25,128 nucleotides of DNA, taken from the NCBI GenBank assembly GCA_002408485.1, contig DHSP01000068.1, positions 1,551 through 26,678 on the forward strand. The letters run 5' to 3'. Position numbers and translations under genes: made by a program. Source of the stretch: Proteiniphilum sp. UBA5283. Its GTDB lineage: Bacteria > Bacteroidota > Bacteroidia > Bacteroidales > Dysgonomonadaceae. The notes beneath the pieces are model-generated. The model did no database searches. It was given only the letters and a program-made list of their open reading frames with translations, and was not told the origin of the DNA. Positions 16,264 through 23,732 of this stretch are shown here, in pieces; the first letter of the stretch is position 1, and each line of letters begins with the position of its first letter.

Positions 16264-17134
16264 CTACAAAACCCGCTCGCGGTGGAACGCCTGGTTTCAC
16301 CGGAAAAAAAAGCAAAAGATACGGAGGAGGATCCTGTCATATTTCGCACAATATCCGCCACAGGATCATGAATTGCAGGAGGCTGTCAGTTATCTTTCGA
16401 AACATAGGTTGTCAACTTTTTACGGTACCTTTCAGGAAAAATACCACGCGGATCAGGTAATCGTACATACTGATGCTTGCAACGGTTTGCCCTTTGTGAT
16501 GACGGAAGGGAAAAAACTTTTCTTCAAACGCTCATTTAACAAGCGAACCATACAGCTGCTATACAACACCTTGCGTGTGGAACAGGACAAGGATGCCCCT
16601 CACTGTTATACCGATCCTGCTTTTCTGATAAACGAAGGGGATATATTGGCAGACGTAGGATGTGCCGAAGGTTACTTTTCATTGCTCCATATTGAAAAAT
16701 TGAAAATGACCTATCTCTTTGAACAGGATCGTGAGTGGATTGAAGCATTGGAAGCCACATTTACCCCCTGGAAAGAGAAGGTGGTCATCATTCCCGCTTT
16801 TGTATCAGACAAGAACGACAATGAACATGTCAGCCTTGATCATTTTTTTCTGCCGATACCCGAAAAGCCTATTTTTTATAAAATTGATGTCGAGGGGGCC
16901 GAAGCATCCGTATTAAAAGGAATGAACAGGTTGTTGAAGAAGACTCAGGTAAAAATGGCTCTGTGTACCTATCATCACCAGGAAGATTTTGATATTTTCA
17001 CGCGCTTTTTAGAGACCAACGGTTTCCGTCAGCGTCCCAATCCGGGCTTTATGATCTATCAGAACGAACTCGATCATATGACCCCTCCTTTTTTTCGTAA
17101 ATGTCTGATCAAAGCCACGAATTATGAAGCCTGA
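16238..17134 (+). CDS. FkbM-family SAM-dependent methyltransferase
   Basis: The C-terminal two thirds of this 298-residue protein is an FkbM-type methyltransferase. The SAM loop is ADVGCAEGYFSLL (138-150), with Glu162 (YLFEQD) at the end of the next strand, and the family signature is KIDVEGAEASVLKG (215-228). FkbM enzymes typically O-methylate hydroxyls of sugars or secondary metabolites. In this place a sugar methylation on the exported glycan is likely, but this is inference. The first 35 residues are very basic (KTRSRWNAWFHRKKKQKIRRR), and residues 40-110 match nothing I recognise. The ATG lies inside the flippase gene (26 base overlap) after AAAAGAG, and the end overlaps the glycosyltransferase by 11 bases, so the three genes are translated as one unit. 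Confidence 0.85.
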   Translation: MKKTIEKLSYKTRSRWNAWFHRKKKQKIRRRILSYFAQYPPQDHELQEAVSYLSKHRLSTFYGTFQEKYHADQVIVHTDACNGLPFVMTEGKKLFFKRSFNKRTIQLLYNTLRVEQDKDAPHCYTDPAFLINEGDILADVGCAEGYFSLLHIEKLKMTYLFEQDREWIEALEATFTPWKEKVVIIPAFVSDKNDNEHVSLDHFFLPIPEKPIFYKIDVEGAEASVLKGMNRLLKKTQVKMALCTYHHQEDFDIFTRFLETNGFRQRPNPGFMIYQNELDHMTPPFFRKCLIKATNYEA

Positions 17135-18035
17135 ATCTTTTCGTCCCATGCCTTCGGTTTGTGTCATCATTGTTTCGTATAACTTTGTGCCGTGGATCCA
17201 CCGGTGTTTACCCTCCGTGGAGGCTTCTCTCCTTCCGGCAGACGTCGTGGTGATCGACAATGGTTCAACCGATGAAACCTGCCGGATAATCAGGGACAAC
17301 TATCCGGGTGTGGAGCTGATTGAGGCCCATCAGAACCTCGGATTTGGAAAGGCCAATAATATTGGCATCCAACGGGCTTTGGAAAGAGAATTCGATTATC
17401 TGTTCCTACTCAATCAGGATGCATGGATTGAGCCCGACACCCTGGGAAAGTTGGTGGATGCAGCCGAAAAGAACACCGAATACGGAATACTGTCGCCGGT
17501 GCATCTGAATGGAAAAGGCAGTGCAGCCGACTTCGGCTTCTCGGAATATACAGGGGTAAGAAATAGAGAGGAAGCAATGCAGCTCGCCCCGGAAGTGATC
17601 TCTTTCCCGTTTATAAATGCAGCCTTATGGCTGATTCCTGTCACTGCTATAAAAGTGACAGGTGCTTTTGCCCCGATATTTACACATTACGGCGAAGATC
17701 GAAACCTGGCAATCCGGATGCAAAAGATGGGATACAAGTTGGGGCTGGTAAAATCAGCATTCGGTTATCATGACCGGGAAGCAAGGCCTGTGAGCCGAAA
17801 ACAATACTTCCATAGCGAATATGTGTACTTCTTAACAGAGGCAGTGAATCTGTTTTACTCCCTGCCAAAGGCAATTGGCTACAGCGTGCTGGCGTCACTG
17901 AAGAAAGCAATCGTCGCCTTGTTTTCCGGCAAAGCCTCTGACTGCCTTGCATATCTCGGCATAGCCTTCAGGCTGACAGGAAAATGGAGGTCTATTTTGT
18001 GTACTCGAAAAGAAACAAACATCAGGCAAAGATAA
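17124..18035 (+). CDS. Glycosyltransferase family 2 (rhamnosyltransferase-like)
   Basis: This is a GT-A fold sugar transferase of 303 residues. The nucleotide-sugar site is visible as VCVIIVSYN (12-20) and VVVIDNGSTDET (41-52), then NLGFGKANNIG (71-81), and the acidic metal site as LLNQDAWIEPDTL (95-107). A later block with NAALWLIP, GAFAPIFTHYGEDRNLAIRMQKMGYKLG is typical of the rhamnosyltransferase-like branch, in which the Gly-Glu-Asp contributes the catalytic base. The C-terminal 60 residues include a hydrophobic and basic stretch that may touch the membrane. ATG 17124 overlaps the methyltransferase end; ATG 17148 (MPSVCVII) is an alternative. The donor and acceptor are unknown. The stop codon lies 14 bases inside the converging rnr gene. 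Confidence 0.9.
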   Translation: MKPESFRPMPSVCVIIVSYNFVPWIHRCLPSVEASLLPADVVVIDNGSTDETCRIIRDNYPGVELIEAHQNLGFGKANNIGIQRALEREFDYLFLLNQDAWIEPDTLGKLVDAAEKNTEYGILSPVHLNGKGSAADFGFSEYTGVRNREEAMQLAPEVISFPFINAALWLIPVTAIKVTGAFAPIFTHYGEDRNLAIRMQKMGYKLGLVKSAFGYHDREARPVSRKQYFHSEYVYFLTEAVNLFYSLPKAIGYSVLASLKKAIVALFSGKASDCLAYLGIAFRLTGKWRSILCTRKETNIRQR

Positions 18036-20166
18036 AATCGAGCTGTTTTCTGTCGAGATTGGCCCTCGCCACCTGAATGGAAACGGGCTGCCCCAAACGA
18101 TACTCTCTTTTTTTACGCCGCCCTACCAACCGGTAGTTTTTTTCGTCCAGCTCATAAAAGTCATCGTCCAGCTCGCGGATGGGGATCATTCCCTCGCATT
18201 TATTTTCGTTGATCTCTACGTAAATACCCCACTCGGTGACGCCGGAGATAACACCGTCGTATACTTTACCGATCTTATCGGACATAAACTCTACCTGCTT
18301 GTATTTGATGGAATCCCGTTCGGCATTGGAAGCCACCTGTTCCATATCGGAACAGTGCTTGCATTCATCCTCCAGCGGGCCCTGATCCACGCTTCTGCCT
18401 CCGTTGAGATAACTCTCCAGAAGCCGGTGCACCAGCATATCGGGGTAACGCCTGATGGGCGAGGTGAAATGCGTATAATAATCGAATGCCAGTCCATAAT
18501 GGCCCACATTCTTGGTGGAGTAAACCGCCTTCGACATGGTGCGGATGGCAATGGTTTCTACCAGATCTTCCTCGGGTCGTCCCTGTACTTTGTCCAACAG
18601 GGAGTTGATGCTCTTTGCCACCTCAATTTTGGTTCCGTCTTGCTTGATCTTATGGCCAAAGCGAAGGATAAATGTGTTCAGCGTATCCAGCTTCTCCGGG
18701 TCGGGGACATCGTGCACCCTGTAGACAAACGTCTTTGCTTTCTTTCCTTTGGGCACCTTCCCGATAGCCTCGGCCACCGCCTTATTGGCCAGAAGCATAA
18801 ACTCCTCAATCAGGTGGTTGGCCTCTTTCGACTCTTTGAAGTAGACACCCAGCGGCTTCCCTTTTTCATCGAGGTTGAACTTTACTTCGTATCGCTCGAA
18901 GTTGATCGCCCCACTGGCAAACCGCCTCTCCCGAAGCTGTTTGGCCAAATGATTCAATTTGAGGATCTCGGAGGAGAAATCGCCTTTCTCCGTTTCGATG
19001 ACAGCCTGCGCATCCTCGTAGGCAAGACGGCTATCGGATTTGATGACCGTGCGGGCGATGCGCGATTGTCTGACCTCCGCCTTGTCATTCAACTGGAAGA
19101 TGACGGAGAAACACAGCTTTTCTTCGTGAGGCCGCAAGGAACATAACCCGTTGCTCAACTTTTCCGGCAACATGGGAATGGTCCTGTCGACAAGATAAAT
19201 GGAGGTAGCCCGGTTTTCCGCCTCCCGGTCCACGAGGTCACCCGGTTTCACATAGTGCGTCACATCGGCAATATGCACTCCCACTTCCCACATGAACGGC
19301 CCAATCTCCCGGATGGAGAGGGCATCGTCGAAGTCCTTGGCATCCTTCGGGTCGATGGTGATGGTGAACACATCGCGAAAGTCTTCCCGTCTGGCAATCT
19401 CCTCCTCTTCAATCTTCTCCGGGATTAATCCGGCATACTTTTCCACCTCTTCCGGATATTTGTAGGGCAGATCGTATTGGGCAAGAATGGCATGCATCTC
19501 AGTATCGTTCTGCCCCGGTTTACCCAGGATATCGATCACCTTGCCGACAGGGTTGTTTGCCTTCTCGGGCCACTCCACAATTTCCACAACCACTTTATCG
19601 CCGTTCACTGCGCCGTTCAGGTCTTCCTTCGGAATGAAAATATCGTTTGACAGATACTTGTTGTCCATCACCAGAAAAGCAAAATGCTTCTGCACCTCCA
19701 TCACTCCCACAAAGCGGCTTTGTGTATGTTCCAGGATCTCCACCACGGTTCCTTCCGTTTCGGCGCGCTTCCGTTTCGCAAGCAACTGCACGCGCACCCG
19801 GTCGCCATTCATGGCATGTTTGCTGTTTCGCTCGGGGATATATATGATGTTTGCGTCATCGTCGGGAACAAAAAAGTTCTTGCCGTTGCTTCTTCTCTCA
19901 AAACGGCCCTCCAACATTAATCCACGGTTATTGATGCGATAACGTCCACGGGATGTCTCCAGCAAAAGATCGTCGTCGCGTAGTTTATCGAGCACTTTAA
20001 TCAGCAGACGCCGTCCCTCTTCGCCACGCACATTCAACGCCGCAGCTATTTGTTTATAATTAAATTGCTTGTCGTTGTTCTCGGTAAGAAAATTGATAAT
20101 GGAAGCCGAAAGATCTTTCTTTCTGGGTTTTGCGGGAGTTATAGTCGCATTTGCTTTGTTGCTCAT
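18022..20166 (-). CDS. rnr: Ribonuclease R
   Basis: RNase R is a processive 3'-5' exoribonuclease that degrades structured RNA and helps in ribosome quality control. Domains in the 714-residue protein are an N-terminal winged helix (about 18-80), cold-shock domains (about 85-250, with GDRVRVQLLAKRKRAETEGTVVEILE), the RNB catalytic domain with the acidic site DPKDAKDFDDALSI (272-285), later HFTSPIRRYPDMLVHRLLESYL, and a C-terminal S1 domain starting about IGKVYDGVISGVTEWGIYVEI. It lacks the long lysine-rich tail of E. coli RNase R (813 residues) and ends just after the S1 domain, with DFIFA. ATG 20166 is the first start and fits the winged-helix position. Its 3' end overlaps the glycosyltransferase end by 14 bases. 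Upstream lies a hairpin and a weak promoter candidate (TTACTTTG, 20222-20215). Confidence 0.96.
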   Translation of the reverse strand: MSNKANATITPAKPRKKDLSASIINFLTENNDKQFNYKQIAAALNVRGEEGRRLLIKVLDKLRDDDLLLETSRGRYRINNRGLMLEGRFERRSNGKNFFVPDDDANIIYIPERNSKHAMNGDRVRVQLLAKRKRAETEGTVVEILEHTQSRFVGVMEVQKHFAFLVMDNKYLSNDIFIPKEDLNGAVNGDKVVVEIVEWPEKANNPVGKVIDILGKPGQNDTEMHAILAQYDLPYKYPEEVEKYAGLIPEKIEEEEIARREDFRDVFTITIDPKDAKDFDDALSIREIGPFMWEVGVHIADVTHYVKPGDLVDREAENRATSIYLVDRTIPMLPEKLSNGLCSLRPHEEKLCFSVIFQLNDKAEVRQSRIARTVIKSDSRLAYEDAQAVIETEKGDFSSEILKLNHLAKQLRERRFASGAINFERYEVKFNLDEKGKPLGVYFKESKEANHLIEEFMLLANKAVAEAIGKVPKGKKAKTFVYRVHDVPDPEKLDTLNTFILRFGHKIKQDGTKIEVAKSINSLLDKVQGRPEEDLVETIAIRTMSKAVYSTKNVGHYGLAFDYYTHFTSPIRRYPDMLVHRLLESYLNGGRSVDQGPLEDECKHCSDMEQVASNAERDSIKYKQVEFMSDKIGKVYDGVISGVTEWGIYVEINENKCEGMIPIRELDDDFYELDEKNYRLVGRRKKREYRLGQPVSIQVARANLDRKQLDFIFA

Positions 20167-20183
20167 ATTCTGTGTGTTTCTAT

Positions 20184-20208
20184 CTAAAACAAAAAAAAAG
20201 AGTTTTAG
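20184..20208 (-). other. Inverted repeat in the rnr leader
   Basis: CTAAAAC and GTTTTAG form a perfect 7 bp inverted repeat around an 11-base A/T-tract loop, 18 bases before the rnr ATG. If transcription starts about 7 bases after TTACTTTG (20222-20215), this would be a hairpin at the very 5' end of the rnr mRNA. It is AT-rich, so a weak structure. Confidence 0.4.
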
Positions 20209-20309
20209 TTATTGCAAAGTAATAAAAAAATTTGATACCTGCCCGAATAATTTACCCCCTATGTCTGTTTTTCCCGGCGCACCGGTTTTTCTTTTTCTGA
20301 AGTTATCGT

Positions 20310-20317
20310 TATTTTTG
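20310..20317 (+). promoter_or_regulatory. Bacteroidetes-type -7 element upstream of the epimerase gene
   Basis: TATTTTTG matches TAnnTTTG, 23 bases before ATG 20341, implying a leader of about 15-17 bases. No exact TTTG is found at the -33 position. Confidence 0.5.
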
Positions 20318-20331
20318 TCCGCACATTGAAG

Positions 20332-20337
20332 AAGGAG
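20332..20337 (+). promoter_or_regulatory. Ribosome binding site of the epimerase gene
   Basis: AAGGAG lies just ahead of ATG 20341 and downstream of a TTG at 20326. It favours ATG 20341 over the TTG, which would place the motif inside the coding region. Confidence 0.5.
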
Positions 20338-20340
20338 AGC

Positions 20341-21354
20341 ATGAGCGAAAAAAAAGTATTGATTACCGGAGCAAGCGGATTTATCGGTAGTACAGCTGTA
20401 GGCAAAGCACTGGAACTGGGATACGAGACCTGGGCAGGAGTACGCGGCAGCAGCAGCCGCCGTTATCTGCAGGACGAACGGATTCGGTTCATCGACCTGC
20501 AATACGACGATAAAGAAAGGCTAAAAGCGCAACTGCGGAAGTTTGCAGACGAAAACGGCCGCTTCACCCACGTTGTGCACATTGCCGGGCTGACAAAAGC
20601 GCGCCGCAAATCGGACTTCGACCGGGTGAACTACCTGTATACCCGCAACCTGGCCGAAGCGCTCATCGAAACAGACACTATCCCCGATTCGTTCCTGTTG
20701 ATGAGCTCGCTCAGCGCCATGGGTGTTGGGGATGAAACAGGCTACACGCCAATGGGTAGCGGACATATTCCCAATCCCAATACCGCTTACGGCATAAGTA
20801 AGCTGAAAGCCGAAAACTATTTGAAAAGCCTCACCAACTTTCCCTGGCTGATCCTACGCCCAACCGGGGTCTACGGTCCGCGCGACAACGACTATCTGAT
20901 CTTAATGAAAGCAGTCAGAAACGGACTGGACGTGGGTGCCGGATACAGGAAGCAACTGCTGTCATTCATCTACAGCGAAGACCTGGTGCGTGTTATTTTC
21001 GCGCTTATTGATAAAGGAATTTGCAGAAAAGAATATTTTGTAGCCGACGGAGACAGCTATACCGACAGGGAATTCAACACCATTGTACAACAGGCGCTCC
21101 ATAAAAAACATGTGGTACGGCTGAAGATTCCGCTTTTCCTCGTCAGACCGGCAGCCTTTGTGAGCGAAAGAGTGGCGTCCCTCCTGGGGAAAGCGACAAC
21201 CTTCAACACCGACAAATATCATATCATGAAACAACGCAACTGGACATGCGACATCACCCCCTTGCAATCGGAGATAGATTTCGTACCTGCATATAGGCTG
21301 AAAGAAGGGGTAGCAAAGACGGTAGCATGGTACCGGGAACATGGCCGACTCTGA
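20341..21354 (+). CDS. NAD(P)-dependent epimerase/dehydratase (extended SDR family)
   Basis: This is a 337-residue Rossmann-fold oxidoreductase of the extended short-chain dehydrogenase family. Visible motifs are the nucleotide loop ITGASGFIGS (8-17), an acidic stretch FIDLQYDD after strand 3, HIAGLTKARRK (80-90) in place of the usual HxAA, MSSLSAMG (121-128) with the active-site serine, and the catalytic pair Tyr150 and Lys154 in YGISK. RPTGVYGPRD follows as in sugar-nucleotide epimerases. The C-terminal substrate-binding part (about 190-337) is diverged, so the substrate is unknown: sugar nucleotide, sterol-like or other hydroxyl compounds are all possible. It is divergent from rnr and followed by a 167-base gap with the dapB promoter, so it is probably a single-gene transcript. 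Confidence 0.85.
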   Translation: MSEKKVLITGASGFIGSTAVGKALELGYETWAGVRGSSSRRYLQDERIRFIDLQYDDKERLKAQLRKFADENGRFTHVVHIAGLTKARRKSDFDRVNYLYTRNLAEALIETDTIPDSFLLMSSLSAMGVGDETGYTPMGSGHIPNPNTAYGISKLKAENYLKSLTNFPWLILRPTGVYGPRDNDYLILMKAVRNGLDVGAGYRKQLLSFIYSEDLVRVIFALIDKGICRKEYFVADGDSYTDREFNTIVQQALHKKHVVRLKIPLFLVRPAAFVSERVASLLGKATTFNTDKYHIMKQRNWTCDITPLQSEIDFVPAYRLKEGVAKTVAWYREHGRL

Positions 21355-21426
21355 AAAAGCCGGATGCCGAAACAGGACAATCGCCGTGATTTTGCTGCAT
21401 TTGTAGCGTAAATCAACCATTTTTTG

Positions 21427-21434
21427 TACTTTTG
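21427..21434 (+). promoter_or_regulatory. Bacteroidetes-type -7 element upstream of the dapB operon
   Basis: TACTTTTG matches TAnnTTTG and is preceded by a T-rich run. A TTTG at 21400-21403 is 23 bases away, longer than the usual 19-20 spacing. The expected transcript would have a leader of about 80 bases before the dapB ATG at 21522. Confidence 0.5.
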
Positions 21435-21469
21435 CTTTCGAATGAAGCAGTTGTAAACAATTACGTTTG

Positions 21470-21506
21470 TCATTCACCGGCATGCAATAGTTGCATGCTC
21501 ATTCAC
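21470..21506. promoter_or_regulatory. Palindrome flanked by direct repeats in the dapB leader
   Basis: GCATGCAA (21480-21487) and TTGCATGC (21491-21498) form a perfect 8 bp inverted repeat around TAG. The octamer TCATTCAC stands on both sides, at 21470-21477 and at 21499-21506. The whole element lies between the -7 motif and the dapB ATG, ending 15 bases before the start codon. It could be a dyad operator, an RNA hairpin close to the ribosome binding region, or the scar of a small insertion with an 8-base target duplication. The sequence alone does not decide. Confidence 0.55.
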
Positions 21507-21521
21507 ACGAATAGGAAAAAC

Positions 21522-22241
21522 ATGAAGATTGCACTGATCGGTTATGGTAAAATGGGGCACGAGATTGAAAAAATTGCCCTGGAGAGAGGGCACGAAGTAG
21601 TGTGTACCATCGACATGAACGAAGAGGAGAAGTTTAACTCCCCGGCATTTCGCAGCGCCGACGTGGCCATTGAGTTTACCTCACCCGCCAGCGCCCTCCA
21701 AAATTACAGAAGGGCATTTGCAGCCGACGTACCGGTCGTCTCCGGCACCACGGGATGGCTGGAGCACCTGCCCGAAATCAGGGAGGCTTGCGACAAAGAG
21801 GGAAAGACCTTCTTTTATGCATCGAACTTCAGCCTTGGCGTCAATATTTTCTTTGCGCTCAACAATCATCTGGCCAAGATAATGAATCAATTTCCCGGTT
21901 ACGATGTGCGCATGGAAGAGACACACCATATGCACAAGCTGGATGCGCCCAGCGGCACAGCCATAACACTGGCCGAAGGAATTCTGGCACATATCGGCAG
22001 AAAAGACAAATGGGTGTTGGACAAGACAGACAAGGTCGATGAGCTTCCGATCAAAACCTTTCGCGAAGGAGAAGTGCCCGGTATCCACACTGTGATCTAC
22101 GAGTCGGAGGCCGACAGCATCCGCATCACCCACGATGCCAAAAACAGAAAAGGATTTGCCCTGGGTGCCGTGCTGGCAGCAGAATTTACGAAAGGGAAGA
22201 AAGGTTTTTTGGGCATGAGCGACATGCTGGGTATTTTGTAA
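21522..22241 (+). CDS. dapB: 4-hydroxy-tetrahydrodipicolinate reductase DapB
   Basis: DapB catalyses the NAD(P)H-dependent reduction step of the diaminopimelate/lysine pathway, feeding peptidoglycan and protein synthesis. The 239-residue protein has the Rossmann loop GYGKMG (7-12), EFTSPAS (51-57), VVSGTTGW (72-79), SNFSLGVN (101-108), and the signature ETHHMHKLDAPSGTA (133-147) with the catalytic His and Lys139. It is somewhat shorter than E. coli DapB (273). The open frame extends upstream to a TTG at 21432 and includes an ATG at 21495, but MKIALIGYGKMG at ATG 21522 is the natural family start. The frame upstream crosses the leader palindrome. lepB follows 21 bases after the stop, so the two are likely co-transcribed. 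Confidence 0.96.
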   Translation: MKIALIGYGKMGHEIEKIALERGHEVVCTIDMNEEEKFNSPAFRSADVAIEFTSPASALQNYRRAFAADVPVVSGTTGWLEHLPEIREACDKEGKTFFYASNFSLGVNIFFALNNHLAKIMNQFPGYDVRMEETHHMHKLDAPSGTAITLAEGILAHIGRKDKWVLDKTDKVDELPIKTFREGEVPGIHTVIYESEADSIRITHDAKNRKGFALGAVLAAEFTKGKKGFLGMSDMLGIL

Positions 22242-22262
22242 AATTAAATCAGAAAAAAAACG

Positions 22263-23732
22263 ATGCAACTCAAACAACGACTCTCACACGCCACAGGCCG
22301 CCAATGGATTTGGTTTGCCGTATGGGTAGCCATGACCATACTTTTCGCAATGTGGGCGGGCTCTCCGTGGATACTCCTCTTTATCCTCCTTTTTCTCGAT
22401 ATCTACATCACCAAATTCGTACCCTGGGGATTTTGGAAAAAATCGAAAAACAACACATTCCGCAAAACCATGGAATGGGTCGATGCCATCCTTTTTGCGT
22501 TGATAGCCGTCTACTTTATTAACACCTTCTTCTTTCAGAATTACCAGATACCCACCTCGTCACTGGAGAAATCGTTGCTTGTAGGGGATTTCCTGGCCGT
22601 GAGCAAGCTCAGTTACGGGCCACGGGCACCCATCACACCGCTCTCCTTCCCCCTGGCACAGCACACCATGCCGGTGGTTGGCGGCAAGTCCTATTTCGAA
22701 AAGCCTCAATGGAAGTACAACCGCCTGAAAGGGTTTGGCAATGTGGAAAGAAACGACATCGTTGTCTTCAACTTCCCAACCGGCGATACGGTAGCGCTAA
22801 ATCAGCAAGGCGTGGATTTTTATACGCTGTCGAGGCATAACTCCAATGGCAGCGCCGGCGTACGTGCCGACAAACGTACCTATGGCGAGATCGTATACCG
22901 CCCGGTAGACCGCCGTGAAAATTATGTAAAAAGATGCATCGGCCTTCCCGGGGAAACCATCGAACTAAGAAACGACACCGTTTATATCGACGGCACATTG
23001 CTCCCCAACCCCCGCCTTTCTCAGCACAACTACATGATCCATACCGACGGGACACAGATCTCTGCCGAGCTCTTCGAGGAGCTGGGCATCAACAAAGCCG
23101 ATTATTATACACAGGATGGCTATGGACAGGTCATTCCCCGCTCACAGGATTTAACCGGAGTAGACAGCCTGAGCCTGGCTTTGTTTGGACTGCAGCAGCA
23201 TAACGGCAACAATGGCAGGATCTACTTCAGCATACCCATGACCCTCGGGATGGTTGCTTCCATGAAAGCGAAACCCTTCGTGTGGGATGTGATCAAAGAA
23301 AAAGAACAACCGGGGATGAGCTATTATTACCCGGTCAACTACGAAACGGGATGGACGCGCGACACCTTTGGCCCGCTGTGGATACCCCAAAAGGGAGCGA
23401 CGGTGACGTTCGATACCGACGTGGATTTCAAGGTGGCCGCTTACGAACGGTGCATCAAGAATTACGAAGGGAATGATTTCGCCTACCGCGACGGAAAGGT
23501 GTATATAAACGGGGTACAGACAGATTCATACACGTTCAGGTTCGACTACTACTTCATGATGGGAGATAACCGCCACAATTCGGCCGACTCGCGCGTATGG
23601 GGCTTTGTGCCGGAAGATCATGTGGTGGGCAGGCCTGTACTCATATGGTTGTCGCTGGAGAAAGACAAAGGATGGTTCAACGGGAAGATACGATGGAAAA
23701 GATTGTTCCGCAGCGCGAAGATTCCGGCATGA
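22263..23732 (+). CDS. lepB: Signal peptidase I (large Bacteroidetes form)
   Basis: LepB removes signal peptides from exported proteins at the outer face of the inner membrane. The 489-residue protein has two N-terminal hydrophobic segments (about 15-50) and a third before the active site (about 75-91). The nucleophile is Ser100 in IPTSSLEKSLLVGD, where the canonical motif reads P-S-x-S-M-x-P-T-L. The general base is Lys223 in YVKRCIGLPGETIEL, and the closing box is MGDNRHNSADSRVWG (433-447). A large insertion of about 170 residues lies between the lysine box and the GDN box, making it much longer than most LepB proteins (E. coli 324). I recall similar long forms in other Bacteroidales. It lies 21 bases after dapB, and its TGA overlaps the ATG of the next gene. 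Confidence 0.94.
   Translation: MQLKQRLSHATGRQWIWFAVWVAMTILFAMWAGSPWILLFILLFLDIYITKFVPWGFWKKSKNNTFRKTMEWVDAILFALIAVYFINTFFFQNYQIPTSSLEKSLLVGDFLAVSKLSYGPRAPITPLSFPLAQHTMPVVGGKSYFEKPQWKYNRLKGFGNVERNDIVVFNFPTGDTVALNQQGVDFYTLSRHNSNGSAGVRADKRTYGEIVYRPVDRRENYVKRCIGLPGETIELRNDTVYIDGTLLPNPRLSQHNYMIHTDGTQISAELFEELGINKADYYTQDGYGQVIPRSQDLTGVDSLSLALFGLQQHNGNNGRIYFSIPMTLGMVASMKAKPFVWDVIKEKEQPGMSYYYPVNYETGWTRDTFGPLWIPQKGATVTFDTDVDFKVAAYERCIKNYEGNDFAYRDGKVYINGVQTDSYTFRFDYYFMMGDNRHNSADSRVWGFVPEDHVVGRPVLIWLSLEKDKGWFNGKIRWKRLFRSAKIPA

Noticed and set aside
18355..19146. A 263-codon plus-strand open frame opposite rnr
   Set aside because: It is entirely antisense to the RNB domain of RNase R, has no start signal and no recognisable domain.
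21432..21521. Upstream extension of dapB by 30 residues
   Set aside because: DapB begins at MKIALIGYGKMG in the family. The extension begins with TTG within the promoter motif and crosses the palindrome.
21355..21521. Lysine riboswitch ahead of dapB
   Set aside because: The leader is only about 80 bases from the promoter motif and lacks the multi-helix core of a lysine riboswitch. Only the simple palindrome is present.
21681..22277. A 198-codon minus-strand open frame opposite dapB
   Set aside because: It is antisense to the well-conserved dapB and shows no protein family signature.
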